A stretch of 11,408 nucleotides of DNA from Thermoplasmata archaeon (GCA_021806345.1 JAJZXP010000355.1:1-11408); one strand, 5' to 3'. Shown: positions 1-6,044, counted from the stretch's first letter. Made by a program: numbers and translations. The notes: generated by a model from the sequence alone, not told the origin.

Positions 1-134
1 ATGCCTTCACTGCCAAGCTTTTGTAGTGCTTCATATATTTCTCTTTCCTGTTTAGTAGCACCCGGTTTCCTGCCCTGCTGAATATCCTTTATCTTCTTTT
101 CTTCTTCAATTTTATTTTTTAGTTCCTTGTTCAT
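1..134 (-). CDS. Partial Lys/Glu-rich protein, third gene of a minus-strand operon (3' end beyond the window)
   Basis: This is the first 44 codons of a gene that runs off the left edge. The ATG at 134 follows the TGA of the upstream gene by one base, and a GGAG lies 11 nt before it (146-149), so it is very probably co-transcribed and translationally coupled. The visible protein starts MNKELKNKIEEEKKIKDIQQ and continues with GRKPGATKQEREIYEALQKLG. It is rich in Lys, Glu and Gln and looks fully helical or coiled-coil in its first half. No motif identifies its family and no function is proposed. The coupling to a winged-helix gene two positions upstream suggests a regulatory or accessory partner, but that is inference. 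I am fairly sure it is a real gene because the reading frame is open to the edge and the junction is tight. Confidence 0.6.
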   Translation of the reverse strand, partial: MNKELKNKIEEEKKIKDIQQGRKPGATKQEREIYEALQKLGSEG

Positions 135-135
135 T

Positions 136-321
136 TCATACCAGACTCCAAAGGACTCCATTCTCAGTTGTCACAATCCATGAAACTTGCCTATCAACAG
201 TTTTCCTAACTGTGGTTCCTGTTCCAGTCTTTTGGTCATACAAATCAGTCACTCGTCCTGTCTTAGTCGTTATTAGAAAACTCTCTTTCGAACGCTTCAA
301 AAGTTTTAACGAGTTACTCAT
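136..321 (-). CDS. Small hypothetical protein, 61 aa, middle gene of the operon
   Basis: The ATG at 321 overlaps the TGA of the upstream gene as ATGA and has GGAGA at 327-331, five nt upstream. I prefer this start to the in-frame GTG at 333, which lies inside the upstream coding region and would overlap the ribosome site. The 61-aa product begins MSNSLKLLKRSKESFLITTK and ends in a hydrophobic WSLV. It alternates Thr/Val/Lys residues in a pattern expected for a small beta-rich fold and has no cysteines, signal peptide or membrane segment. I do not recognise the family. Overlapping junctions on both sides indicate production in step with the winged-helix protein, possibly as a complex. The operon architecture is seen directly; the functional link is inference. 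Confidence 0.6.
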   Translation of the reverse strand: MSNSLKLLKRSKESFLITTKTGRVTDLYDQKTGTGTTVRKTVDRQVSWIVTTENGVLWSLV

Positions 322-764
322 TTCAGTCTCCACAACCCTTTTCTTGGGTTATCGAGAGACCCCGCCTTCTTAAGACTATCAAGTGCGGTGGTTAGGTTGG
401 AATACCCTCTACTCCCACCACTTCTTAATTTCTTTCGGTCGGAAGAGCTAAATTCTGGCTCCAAGGCAGAATAAATGCTTTCTTTCTTCCATGTTTTACC
501 ATCTTTTAACATTTCCAACACGCGTCTTTCGAACCATTTCAGATCATGAGGAGAGTCATCAGCCAGTTTCAATTCTATTTGCTTTAAAACCCCAGTGGGA
601 TCAAATGAGGGAACTATTCCCACGACCCTTATATCAAGAGGATTGTATTGTGTTATCCCATCATAGGGAACGATAGATTCCTCCTGTCTGCTAGGCATTA
701 AGGGGTTTGTAACCGTTTGTCTCACTTTAATTCCATCTTTGGTGAATGTTATTATATTTTCCAT
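318..764 (-). CDS. Protein with C-terminal Mrr_N-like winged helix, 148 aa, first gene of the operon
   Basis: The N-terminal ~75 residues look like a beta-rich domain I do not recognise. The C-terminal ~65 residues (about 81-148) resemble the winged-helix domain found at the N-terminus of Mrr-type restriction endonucleases: a helix RRVLEMLKDG, then LRSGGSRGYSNL, a recognition-like helix ALDSLKKAGSL and a final NPRKGLWRLK like the conserved wing end. No nuclease domain follows, so this would be a free-standing DNA-binding module. It may be a regulator or the specificity part of a multi-subunit system with the two small genes downstream. I chose the ATG at 764 over the GTG at 785. The best TATA-like run (801-810) would place the transcript start near 780, which excludes the GTG. 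The winged-helix call is moderate; the target is unknown. Confidence 0.65.
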   Translation of the reverse strand: MENIITFTKDGIKVRQTVTNPLMPSRQEESIVPYDGITQYNPLDIRVVGIVPSFDPTGVLKQIELKLADDSPHDLKWFERRVLEMLKDGKTWKKESIYSALEPEFSSSDRKKLRSGGSRGYSNLTTALDSLKKAGSLDNPRKGLWRLK

Positions 765-800
765 ATTGTATCTATATGTTTCCACTATTTAGATGTTTAC

Positions 801-810
801 ATATATTTTT
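801..810 (-). promoter_or_regulatory. Probable TATA element of the 764-to-<1 operon
   Basis: On the minus strand this reads AAAAATATAT within a longer A/T run. Its centre is about 42 nt before the ATG at 764, so a transcript starting some 25 nt downstream would have a leader of roughly 15 nt. A weaker element, CTAAATAG (785-792), sits exactly 20 nt before the ATG and would give a leaderless transcript. I cannot decide between them from sequence alone. Confidence 0.4.
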
Positions 811-832
811 TTCAACAAAAAAATATTCAACA
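811..832. repeat. Pair of TTCAACA direct repeats just upstream of a TATA element
   Basis: TTCAACA occurs at 811-817 and again at 826-832, 15 nt apart start to start and separated by an A/T run. The pair lies immediately upstream of the TATA-like element of the minus-strand operon, where an archaeal activator or the BRE contacts would sit. The spacing is about one and a half helical turns. A regulatory role is inference; in such AT-rich DNA a seven-base repeat can arise by chance. Confidence 0.3.
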
Positions 833-890
833 ACATTTAATTGATAAACGAATACCGGACCTGTAGATCAGAGTTTTAAAATTGCATTCC

Positions 891-1157
891 TTAGACATGA
901 TCTGTTAAATTCTTTCGCAGATTTCTATCAAGAGAAACAAATATATAGGTTTTCCGTAGATATATATCCTCTGAGATTGACGAGATATCAATGACTATAT
1001 ATGACCAAATTTAACACAGTCTGCCAAATAGGTGTGAAACGTACCTTTCGGATTGGTTGATTTCAAGCAAATATTTAAGACTTCCAAGTACTTTTTCATT
1101 TAATCGGACCAAGCTATGGTTTAACACTTCCCATTCGGAAATTTCTCTGATAGTCTT
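891..1157 (-). pseudogene. Decayed winged-helix regulator with in-frame stops
   Basis: One minus-strand frame reads as coherent protein across this gap but is interrupted. From 1157 it gives KTIREISEWEVLNHSLVRLN, then KYLLEINQSERYVSHLFGRL, a TAA at 1011-1013, then in the same frame SSISEDIYLRKTYIFVSLDR and a second stop at 891-893. Order and composition match a small archaeal winged helix: a long helix, the RYVSHLFGRL helix, an SSISEDIYL recognition-like helix and a wing with FVSLDRN. An upstream TGA (1158-1160) cuts the frame off from a GGTGATGTATG start-like signal at 1159-1169. A TATA element (AATATAAA on this strand, overlapping 1206-1213) would suit such a start. I read this as a pseudogene carrying several lesions. 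A short active ORF from the GTG at 1127 (38 aa) is possible but less likely. Confidence 0.45.
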
Positions 1158-1205
1158 TCATACATCACCTAAATTTTGGGTATGAAATGAGACCTAATAG
1201 AAAGG

Positions 1206-1213
1206 TTTATATT
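1206..1213 (+). promoter_or_regulatory. TATA element for the DGQHR-GHKL operon
   Basis: TTTATATT preceded by purine-rich GAAAGG (BRE-like), 21 nt before the ATG at 1235. The same GAAAG-N-TTTATATTG arrangement with nearly the same spacing recurs at 11284-11297 before the last gene. This placement gives a leaderless transcript beginning at ATG 1235 and shows that the upstream in-frame ATG at 1187 lies ahead of the promoter. The sequence is near-symmetrical (AATATAAA on the other strand) and could have served the broken divergent gene too. Confidence 0.65.
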
Positions 1214-1234
1214 GTAACCTTCTATTACTATCTT

Positions 1235-2338
1235 ATGCAAATTGAGTGTGTAAAATTGAATCAAAATGAGAATATTTTGTATCTTGGAAAAACAAAAATG
1301 TCAAACATTCTGTACAAAACAAAGGTAGACGTATGGAAAATTGATAACCAAGAAGGCTATCAGCGAGAAGTAACAGAATCGAGGGCCAAAGCCTTCGGTA
1401 GATATATCAGTAAAACCCAAGGAATTTCTCCGAATACTATCCTAATAAATATCAGGGCTACCGAAGGTATAGATTTTGATGGTAAGTATCTAAACATTCC
1501 TGATGGTACGGTACTTTGGGTAGTGGATGGTCAGCATAGACTAAGAGGATTGGAAAATGCCATAGAGTCAGGGTTTGATAACATTAAGGATTTTGAAGTT
1601 CCAATAGTTGTTACTCTTTTGGACAGTAGATATGAGGAGGCAAAACAGTTTGCTATAGTTAACAGAACACAAAAGGGAATCAGGGCGGATCTTGCGGAAA
1701 GATTTTTGCAAAAGGCCGTTAGGACTGAGGGGAAACTAAGCATACATAATCAAGCAGAAAGTGGTGTTATCTCAGAACTGCTCAGAGGATATGAGTGGAA
1801 ACCCAAAGCTCTTGAGATTACTGATCTCTTGAACAGTTCTTCCGTTTCTATTTGGCGCAACATGATCAGACTTCCAAACGAGCCTAAAGGAGCTACAACA
1901 GTGAGTCAAAAAACTTTCATGGATTCACTAGAACCGATTCTAAAAGATAATTTCTTTAGTTCAAAGAATGTGAACACTTTGGTTCAAATACTTAACAATT
2001 ACTGGAACTCTATAAACGAGACATGGCCTGAGCCGTTTGAAGATTCAAATTATTACGTATTACCAAAACTCACCGGAGTTATGGCAATGCACAAACTATT
2101 CCTTTCAGTTACAAGCTATTGCACCGACAAAGAGGGTAAAAAAGATCTTTCACAGGGAAGCCTAATGAGAATTCTAGATAATTTGCGCAAGGGAAATATA
2201 GATTCTTCATTTTGGGCATCTGATGGAGAAGGTGGAAGATATGGAACGAACAAGAAAGGAATTAAATTACTGGTTGAGGAATTAGAAGAAAAGTTGACGA
2301 ATCGGTTAAGTGCTGAGAACGGAGATTTGATTCTTTAG
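1235..2338 (+). CDS. DGQHR-domain (DndB-like) protein, 367 aa
   Basis: Residues 95-104 read WVVDGQHRLR, the DGQHR signature that defines this family. The other expected pieces are present: an N-terminal strand region with LYLGKTKMSN, YQREVTESRAKAFGRYIS around residues 42-59, where the conserved QR sits, and FAIVNRTQKGIRADL at about 139-153. The family includes DndB, which represses or modulates DNA phosphorothioation, and many poorly known proteins near defence genes; its core resembles ParB-type nucleotide-binding folds. No dnd, ssp or pbe genes are visible here, so a phosphorothioation role is not supported. The ATG at 1235 is chosen because the TATA element at 1206-1213 makes an earlier start at 1187 untranscribed, while the family's N-terminal strand still fits. 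The TAG at 2336-2338 is nine nt before the next start, so the two genes form an operon and probably act together. Confidence 0.8.
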   Translation: MQIECVKLNQNENILYLGKTKMSNILYKTKVDVWKIDNQEGYQREVTESRAKAFGRYISKTQGISPNTILINIRATEGIDFDGKYLNIPDGTVLWVVDGQHRLRGLENAIESGFDNIKDFEVPIVVTLLDSRYEEAKQFAIVNRTQKGIRADLAERFLQKAVRTEGKLSIHNQAESGVISELLRGYEWKPKALEITDLLNSSSVSIWRNMIRLPNEPKGATTVSQKTFMDSLEPILKDNFFSSKNVNTLVQILNNYWNSINETWPEPFEDSNYYVLPKLTGVMAMHKLFLSVTSYCTDKEGKKDLSQGSLMRILDNLRKGNIDSSFWASDGEGGRYGTNKKGIKLLVEELEEKLTNRLSAENGDLIL

Positions 2339-2342
2339 GTGA
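2338..2342 (+). promoter_or_regulatory. Ribosome binding site GGTGA deciding the GHKL start
   Basis: GGTGA matches the archaeal anti-Shine-Dalgarno core and lies five nt before the ATG at 2348. It overlaps the stop codon of the DGQHR gene. It argues for ATG 2348 rather than the GTG at 2339, which is part of the site itself. Confidence 0.65.
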
Positions 2343-2347
2343 AAAGA

Positions 2348-4693
2348 ATGGATTTAAAGAAATTGTGTGAAGAACTGATTTGTTGCGACAGTGAAGAAGA
2401 GGCGATATCTACCTTGACCATGCATGGATTATGGGAGGAGGAATCATATTGGAAAACCTTCGGTGATTTGGAAAACAATTTCTCAATAATTGGAAATCAA
2501 CAAGCAAAACCGGAATCTGCTTTAGTTGAGAAAATTGTAAATTCTATTGATGCTATGTTAATGAGGGAATGCCAAATAAGAAAAATAGATCCAGAGGGGG
2601 ATAATGCTCCTCCAGACATGCAAACGGCAGCTGAAATTTTTTTTGGAGTTACAGACGGATCACTTGTAAATGTTTTACCTGCCAATAGACGGGACTTGGC
2701 GAAGAATATTGTACTAATGTCTACAGGGTCAAAGGAAAGACCTTGTTTCACGTTAGTCGATCAGGGCGAGGGGCAAAGACCTGAGAATTTCCTGGATACA
2801 TTCCTTTCCATTGCGAGAACAAACAAGATAAAGATTCCATTTGTACAAGGCAAATTCAACAGTGGGGGAACTGGGTCATTGCAATTCTGTGGTAAAAAAG
2901 GATTGCAATTGATAGTAAGCCGAAGAGATCCGATTTTATCGAGAAAAGAAATTGGTAATCAATCTCCTTGGGGGTTCACTGTAGTTAGAAAATTTGCTCC
3001 AAGATCTGGTTATAAAAGTTCCGAATACAAATATCTATCATTTAGTGGGAAAATACCTACATTTGTTTCAGAAGAGCTTAAAGTGTTACCAGGGACCTAC
3101 CCAAAGACCTATGAAGGTACAATTTCATTCGGAACAATAGTTAAAATGTATGATTACAACATAGGTGCTTCTCTTAGGTCAAACATACTTTTTGATCTTT
3201 ATAATAGATTGTCGCTGTTAATGCCAGGCATAGTTCTACCAGTTCTATTAGCAGAGAGAAGAACTGGGTATAAAGGACACACGTTTGAAACAGTATTATC
3301 TGGGTTATCCGTCAGATTAGATGAGGATAAAAGAGATAACCTTGAAAACGGATTCCCAGATTCGGGCAATCTAAGAATAAATAATCAAGATTTAGGATTC
3401 AAAATTTATGTGTTTAAAATAGATGGGAAGAGAAAATATGCAACCTCAGAAGAAGGCATAATTTTTGTTGTTAATGGCCAGACTCATGGAGCCTTACCTG
3501 AAACCTTCTTTACCAGAAAGGCAGTTGATTTGTCATATCTGAAGAATTCCCTACTTGTGGTTGTTGATTGCTCTTTTTTGGAAAGCGAAACTAGAGAACA
3601 ATTGATCATGAATAGTAGAGATCGTCTAAGAGAGGGGGAGTTTCTTCAAGAGATTGAAAGGAGATTACAAGACGAACTCAAAGAGCACATCGGTTTGAGG
3701 GCTCTCAAAGAAGCAAGAAGAAGAGAAGAGATAAGGACCATAAATGAAAATTTTCAACCGGTAAAAGAAGTTTTGAACGATTTAATTTCTAATTCTCCTG
3801 TTTTATCGCAGGTGTTGAAGTCTGGCAAAGGTGGAATTTCAGACCCGTTCAACCTATCTCAGGTAGGCACGCAAACTAATTTTCAAGGAAAGGTGTATCC
3901 AACCTTCTTCGAGATGAAAGAACATAAAACCATTGAAGATGCTAAAAATTGTCATATTAACCGAAGGTTCAGAATAAAAGTATATACTGATGCTGAGAAT
4001 GAATATTTCGAAAGAGAAAACGATCCGGGTACAGCTGATTTATACATAAAGATAGGGGATAGATACGAACCAGTGACAGATTGGTCCATGAATTTGTGGA
4101 ATGGTGTGTGTAACTTGAATGTGAAACTCCCTATAATCTGTAATGTAGCTGACATCATTCATTACTTATTTACTGTTGATGATTCGACTAAAGATGAAGC
4201 GTGGGAGATTCCATTCTATATTAAGGTACTTCCAGAAGATAAAGGCGCCAATGGCGGAACAGGGAAGCGAATAGATCCAAGTTCGAATGGTGATGGAGAC
4301 AAACAACGGTCGAAATCTGAGCTGAAACTGCCTAATATAATGGAGGTCTACAAGGAAGAATGGGATAGGCACTCTTTTACCAAGTATTCTGCCATAGATA
4401 TAAAAAAATCCGAAGGCGATGTTGATATTTTTGTAAATATGGATAATGTTTACCTGGCTTCGGAGATAAAGAAGAGAACTGGAATCGATGTGGAAGGAAT
4501 GAAGACGCAATACAAGTTTAGTCTCGCCCTTTTCGCAATATCTTATCTAGCTCTACCAGAAGAAAGAGAGACAGAGGAGAAAGAAAATGATGAGGGGAGA
4601 GACATTTCAATGCTTTACAAAAGTGCTCAGGCTCTAGCTATGGTATTAATACCTGTATTGACCGAACTTCCCTCAATAGGGCAAAAGTATTGA
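2348..4693 (+). CDS. GHKL-type (HATPase_c) ATPase with extended C-terminus, 781 aa
   Basis: The N-terminal third carries a Bergerat-fold ATP site. The N-box is ALVEKIVNSIDAM, with candidate catalytic Glu61 and Mg-binding Asn65. The G1 box is DQGEGQ (Asp138, Gly140, Gly142) and the G2 lid is GKFNSGGTGS at 168-177. Residues 375-427, with VNGQTHGALP and IMNSRDRLRE, look like the second (S5-like) domain that couples ATP binding to dimer closure in MutL, MORC and Hsp90 relatives. A charged helical stretch follows at about 428-470. Next come a beta-rich region (about 510-630), a Gly/Ser/Asp linker (about 630-660) and a C-terminal domain with DVDIFVN, EIKKRTG and the hydrophobic YKFSLALFAISYL. These last parts match no domain I know. 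There is no histidine-phosphorylation box, so it is not a sensor kinase. A DNA-clamp or conformational-switch ATPase partnered with the DGQHR protein is my inference. It closes the operon. Confidence 0.8.
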   Translation: MDLKKLCEELICCDSEEEAISTLTMHGLWEEESYWKTFGDLENNFSIIGNQQAKPESALVEKIVNSIDAMLMRECQIRKIDPEGDNAPPDMQTAAEIFFGVTDGSLVNVLPANRRDLAKNIVLMSTGSKERPCFTLVDQGEGQRPENFLDTFLSIARTNKIKIPFVQGKFNSGGTGSLQFCGKKGLQLIVSRRDPILSRKEIGNQSPWGFTVVRKFAPRSGYKSSEYKYLSFSGKIPTFVSEELKVLPGTYPKTYEGTISFGTIVKMYDYNIGASLRSNILFDLYNRLSLLMPGIVLPVLLAERRTGYKGHTFETVLSGLSVRLDEDKRDNLENGFPDSGNLRINNQDLGFKIYVFKIDGKRKYATSEEGIIFVVNGQTHGALPETFFTRKAVDLSYLKNSLLVVVDCSFLESETREQLIMNSRDRLREGEFLQEIERRLQDELKEHIGLRALKEARRREEIRTINENFQPVKEVLNDLISNSPVLSQVLKSGKGGISDPFNLSQVGTQTNFQGKVYPTFFEMKEHKTIEDAKNCHINRRFRIKVYTDAENEYFERENDPGTADLYIKIGDRYEPVTDWSMNLWNGVCNLNVKLPIICNVADIIHYLFTVDDSTKDEAWEIPFYIKVLPEDKGANGGTGKRIDPSSNGDGDKQRSKSELKLPNIMEVYKEEWDRHSFTKYSAIDIKKSEGDVDIFVNMDNVYLASEIKKRTGIDVEGMKTQYKFSLALFAISYLALPEERETEEKENDEGRDISMLYKSAQALAMVLIPVLTELPSIGQKY

Positions 4694-4765
4694 AACATTT
4701 ACTCACAGAAAAACTCTATATGATGGATCGGCCTGAATTTTATTAAAGTTTAAAGGAAATATTTC

Positions 4766-4777
4766 TGTTAAATTTTT
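4766..4777 (+). terminator. Possible T-run terminator after the GHKL gene
   Basis: GTTAAATTTTT ends a short AT-rich spacer (4694-4778) between the plus-strand ATPase gene and the convergent minus-strand gene ending at 4779. Archaeal termination often uses such T-tracts without a hairpin. The run is short, so this is a weak call. I see nothing else in the spacer. Confidence 0.25.
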
Positions 4778-4778
4778 C

Positions 4779-4985
4779 TCAGTTGACGGGAGATACGATT
4801 TCACCAGTTTTATCATCTACCAAGTAAACATGAAAATGACTACCGAATTTATTAGTAGTATCATAGATGTATACCAGAGTCCATGTACCTGCTGCAAGTA
4901 AAGTACATTGCAAAATTCGGCACTCCTCGACCCCTTTATTCTTCATGTCAGGTACTGCTATATCGTTGACGTCTTGAAATTCCAT
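4779..4985 (-). CDS. Small hypothetical protein, 68 aa, with its own promoter
   Basis: The ATG at 4985 lies exactly 20 nt after an ATTAAATA element, so a leaderless transcript is expected and the start is well supported. The product begins MEFQDVNDIAVPDMKNKGVE. Its second half, LVYIYDTTNKFGSHFHVYLV followed by DDKTGEIVSPVN, alternates hydrophobic and polar residues with a terminal beta-turn, as in a small beta-sheet domain. There are two cysteines (CRILQC) but no zinc-binding pattern and no membrane helix. I do not recognise the family. An inverted repeat just upstream of the TATA element suggests separate control from the C2H2 operon behind it. Protein-like composition and a good promoter make it a likely real gene of unknown function. 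Confidence 0.6.
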   Translation of the reverse strand: MEFQDVNDIAVPDMKNKGVEECRILQCTLLAAGTWTLVYIYDTTNKFGSHFHVYLVDDKTGEIVSPVN

Positions 4986-5005
4986 GTAATAGTGTGTTGA
5001 TTAAT

Positions 5006-5013
5006 TATTTAAT
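5006..5013 (-). promoter_or_regulatory. TATA element of the 68-aa gene
   Basis: ATTAAATA on the minus strand, 20 nt before the ATG at 4985, the same spacing as the other leaderless promoters in this window. No ribosome site lies between the two. Confidence 0.55.
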
Positions 5014-5020
5014 TGTTATT

Positions 5021-5036
5021 TCTCAAATTTTTGAGA
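5021..5036. repeat. 16-nt inverted repeat, possible operator or terminator hairpin
   Basis: On the plus strand TCTCAAATTTTTGAGA forms two perfect seven-base arms around a two-base centre. It begins seven nt upstream of the TATA element at 5006-5013 and 27 nt past the stop of the C2H2 gene. It is placed either as an activator or repressor site for the 68-aa gene or as a terminator for the operon ending at 5064. The two-base loop and lack of a long T-run favour a protein-binding site. Confidence 0.4.
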
Positions 5037-5063
5037 CTAACGAAATGATTAGAACTTGCTTTC

Positions 5064-5258
5064 CTAGCCATTACTACGATCCAGTTCGTCGTTGAGGCTC
5101 TTCAGAGTATCCTCTGCATTCTTGTGAGCCCATTCTCGATGTTTCTTGTAAACGTGACTGTTACAACTTCCTTTGGAAGAGTATATGTTATGGCATACAG
5201 GGCATTCATAATCGAAAAGAAGGGTTCTATTTCCTGCTCTTTCAATGCACTTAGACAT
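5064..5258 (-). CDS. Single C2H2 zinc-finger protein, 64 aa
   Basis: The sequence YECPVCHNIYSSKG...HVYKKH gives a classical C2H2 finger: Cys19-x2-Cys22-x12-His35-x4-His40. The aromatic/hydrophobic positions (Tyr17, Tyr26) are where finger cores usually have them. A charged helical tail (about 41-62) follows. Small one-finger C2H2 proteins are common in archaea and in archaeal viruses and plasmids, where some bind DNA. Here it would act as a DNA- or protein-binding regulator, by inference. It starts two nt after the TAA of the 155-aa gene, with GAGGA at 5265-5269 six nt upstream of ATG, so it is the last gene of a three-gene operon. Target unknown; the finger itself is clear. Confidence 0.75.
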   Translation of the reverse strand: MSKCIERAGNRTLLFDYECPVCHNIYSSKGSCNSHVYKKHREWAHKNAEDTLKSLNDELDRSNG

Positions 5259-5260
5259 AC

Positions 5261-5728
5261 TTATTCCTCAAGCAGTTCTCTGAGTAGTTTAACGCCTAGG
5301 TAGGTCAAGATTCCCACACATGCTCCAGATCCAAGAGTCACCATAGCAGACTCTATAATCGGGTGCTCTGATGTGGATTTTACGTTATCGTAGTGCACCT
5401 TTCCGGCCTCATATCCTGAGAAAATAGCAGCGGCAACTCCTGCCGGCACTTCTGGTGAATCCACAATCAAGTGACCCAGGGGGTCGTATTTTGGGTCGAC
5501 CCGGTCTCTGTGCACCTCGTAATGGTCTTTATATTCCTTGACATGCATGCTTTCCGTCCCATTTACCCTCTTTCTAATGTCTCGTATCTGAAAATCGGGT
5601 TCTCCCACAGAATCGATGAATCCGTCATACACACTCGGAGGTGGTATTTCGGTCTTACTCACTTTTATACTCTTGTGGTAACTCATTCTATCTAGCTTCG
5701 GTTTGACATTACTCCATCTATAATTCAT
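5261..5728 (-). CDS. Hypothetical protein with C-terminal membrane segment, 155 aa
   Basis: The ATG at 5728 overlaps the TGA of the zinc-ribbon gene (ATGA), with GGAGG at 5739-5743 as ribosome site, so the two are coupled. The N-terminal ~90 residues are soluble and charged, with HYEVHRDRVDPKYDPLGHLI (69-88) as the most distinctive stretch. It continues into a small-residue-rich segment PAGVAAAIFSGYEAG (95-109). A hydrophobic segment at about 126-148 (AMVTLGSGACVGILTYLGVK plus LL) is a likely transmembrane helix, followed by RELLEE. The soluble part would then lie on one side of the membrane, anchored at its C-terminus. I cannot name a family. With a membrane zinc-ribbon protein upstream and a C2H2 protein downstream, a small membrane-linked module is plausible. 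That is inference. Confidence 0.65.
   Translation of the reverse strand: MNYRWSNVKPKLDRMSYHKSIKVSKTEIPPPSVYDGFIDSVGEPDFQIRDIRKRVNGTESMHVKEYKDHYEVHRDRVDPKYDPLGHLIVDSPEVPAGVAAAIFSGYEAGKVHYDNVKSTSEHPIIESAMVTLGSGACVGILTYLGVKLLRELLEE
5265..5269 (-). promoter_or_regulatory. Ribosome binding site GAGGA for the C2H2 gene
   Basis: GAGGA on the minus strand, six nt before the ATG at 5258, placed over the end of the 155-aa coding region. It supports translation of the C2H2 protein as an inner gene of a polycistronic message. Confidence 0.5.
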
Positions 5729-6024
5729 TCGTCATCGTCCTCCCTGTCACTTAGCCACCAAAGAAGTGCAGTAAGTCCGACTCCAATAACCGCTCCCAAT
5801 GCCAATGAACCACCAAAACCAAGCTTAATTCCGGCTTGTGTGTATCCGCAGTTGCCGCATTCCCAGTGTTCGGCTGTTACCGAAATACCTGACATCTTCC
5901 TTCCACATTTTGGACAGGTTATTGGGAGTTTTTCAACGTTTGCTATGCCATTTCTTAAGAGTTTTCCCTGCGTTTGTTTAAGAAGAAAATCTTCACCATC
6001 GTCAAGACGAACAGTTCTAGCCAT
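5725..6024 (-). CDS. Zinc-ribbon protein with C-terminal transmembrane helix, 99 aa
   Basis: Two CxxC pairs, CPKC (Cys37, Cys40) and CGNC (Cys56, Cys59), 15 residues apart, form a zinc ribbon (PITCPKCGRKM ... WECGNCGYTQ). A hydrophobic stretch at about 69-91 (LGFGGSLALGAVIGVGLTAL plus LWW) is a transmembrane helix and is followed by a very acidic tail, SDREDDDE. The protein is probably anchored in the cytoplasmic membrane by its C-terminus. The ATG at 6024 is chosen over the in-frame ATG at 6042 because it lies 20 nt after TTTATATA, whereas 6042 abuts the TATA element and would not be transcribed. It is the first gene of the operon leading to the C2H2 gene. No enzyme motif is present. The ribbon could bind a protein or nucleic-acid partner at the membrane. 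Confidence 0.72.
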   Translation of the reverse strand: MARTVRLDDGEDFLLKQTQGKLLRNGIANVEKLPITCPKCGRKMSGISVTAEHWECGNCGYTQAGIKLGFGGSLALGAVIGVGLTALLWWLSDREDDDE

Positions 6025-6044
6025 AGACCTATATGATTTCATTA

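Noticed and set aside
811..832. Start of a CRISPR array
   Set aside because: There are only two copies of a seven-base repeat with an eight-base gap. No repeat of CRISPR length or regular spacing occurs anywhere in the window.
851..890. tRNA-like stretch with GTAGATCAGA
   Set aside because: It looks like a D-arm but no cloverleaf forms on either strand, and it overlaps the 3' end of the decayed reading frame.
1187..1234. N-terminal extension MRPNRKVYIV... of the DGQHR protein
   Set aside because: It contains the TATA element of the gene and has no ribosome site. The next ATG fits the leaderless spacing and still includes the family's N-terminal strand.
1235..4693. Assignment to a Dnd or Ssp phosphorothioation system
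   Set aside because: The DGQHR protein is related to DndB, but no cysteine desulfurase, DndC-type sulfurtransferase, DndD-type ATPase or DndE is in the window.
2348..4693. Sensor histidine kinase
   Set aside because: The GHKL ATP site is present, but there is no phospho-acceptor His box, no membrane or sensor domain, and no response regulator nearby.
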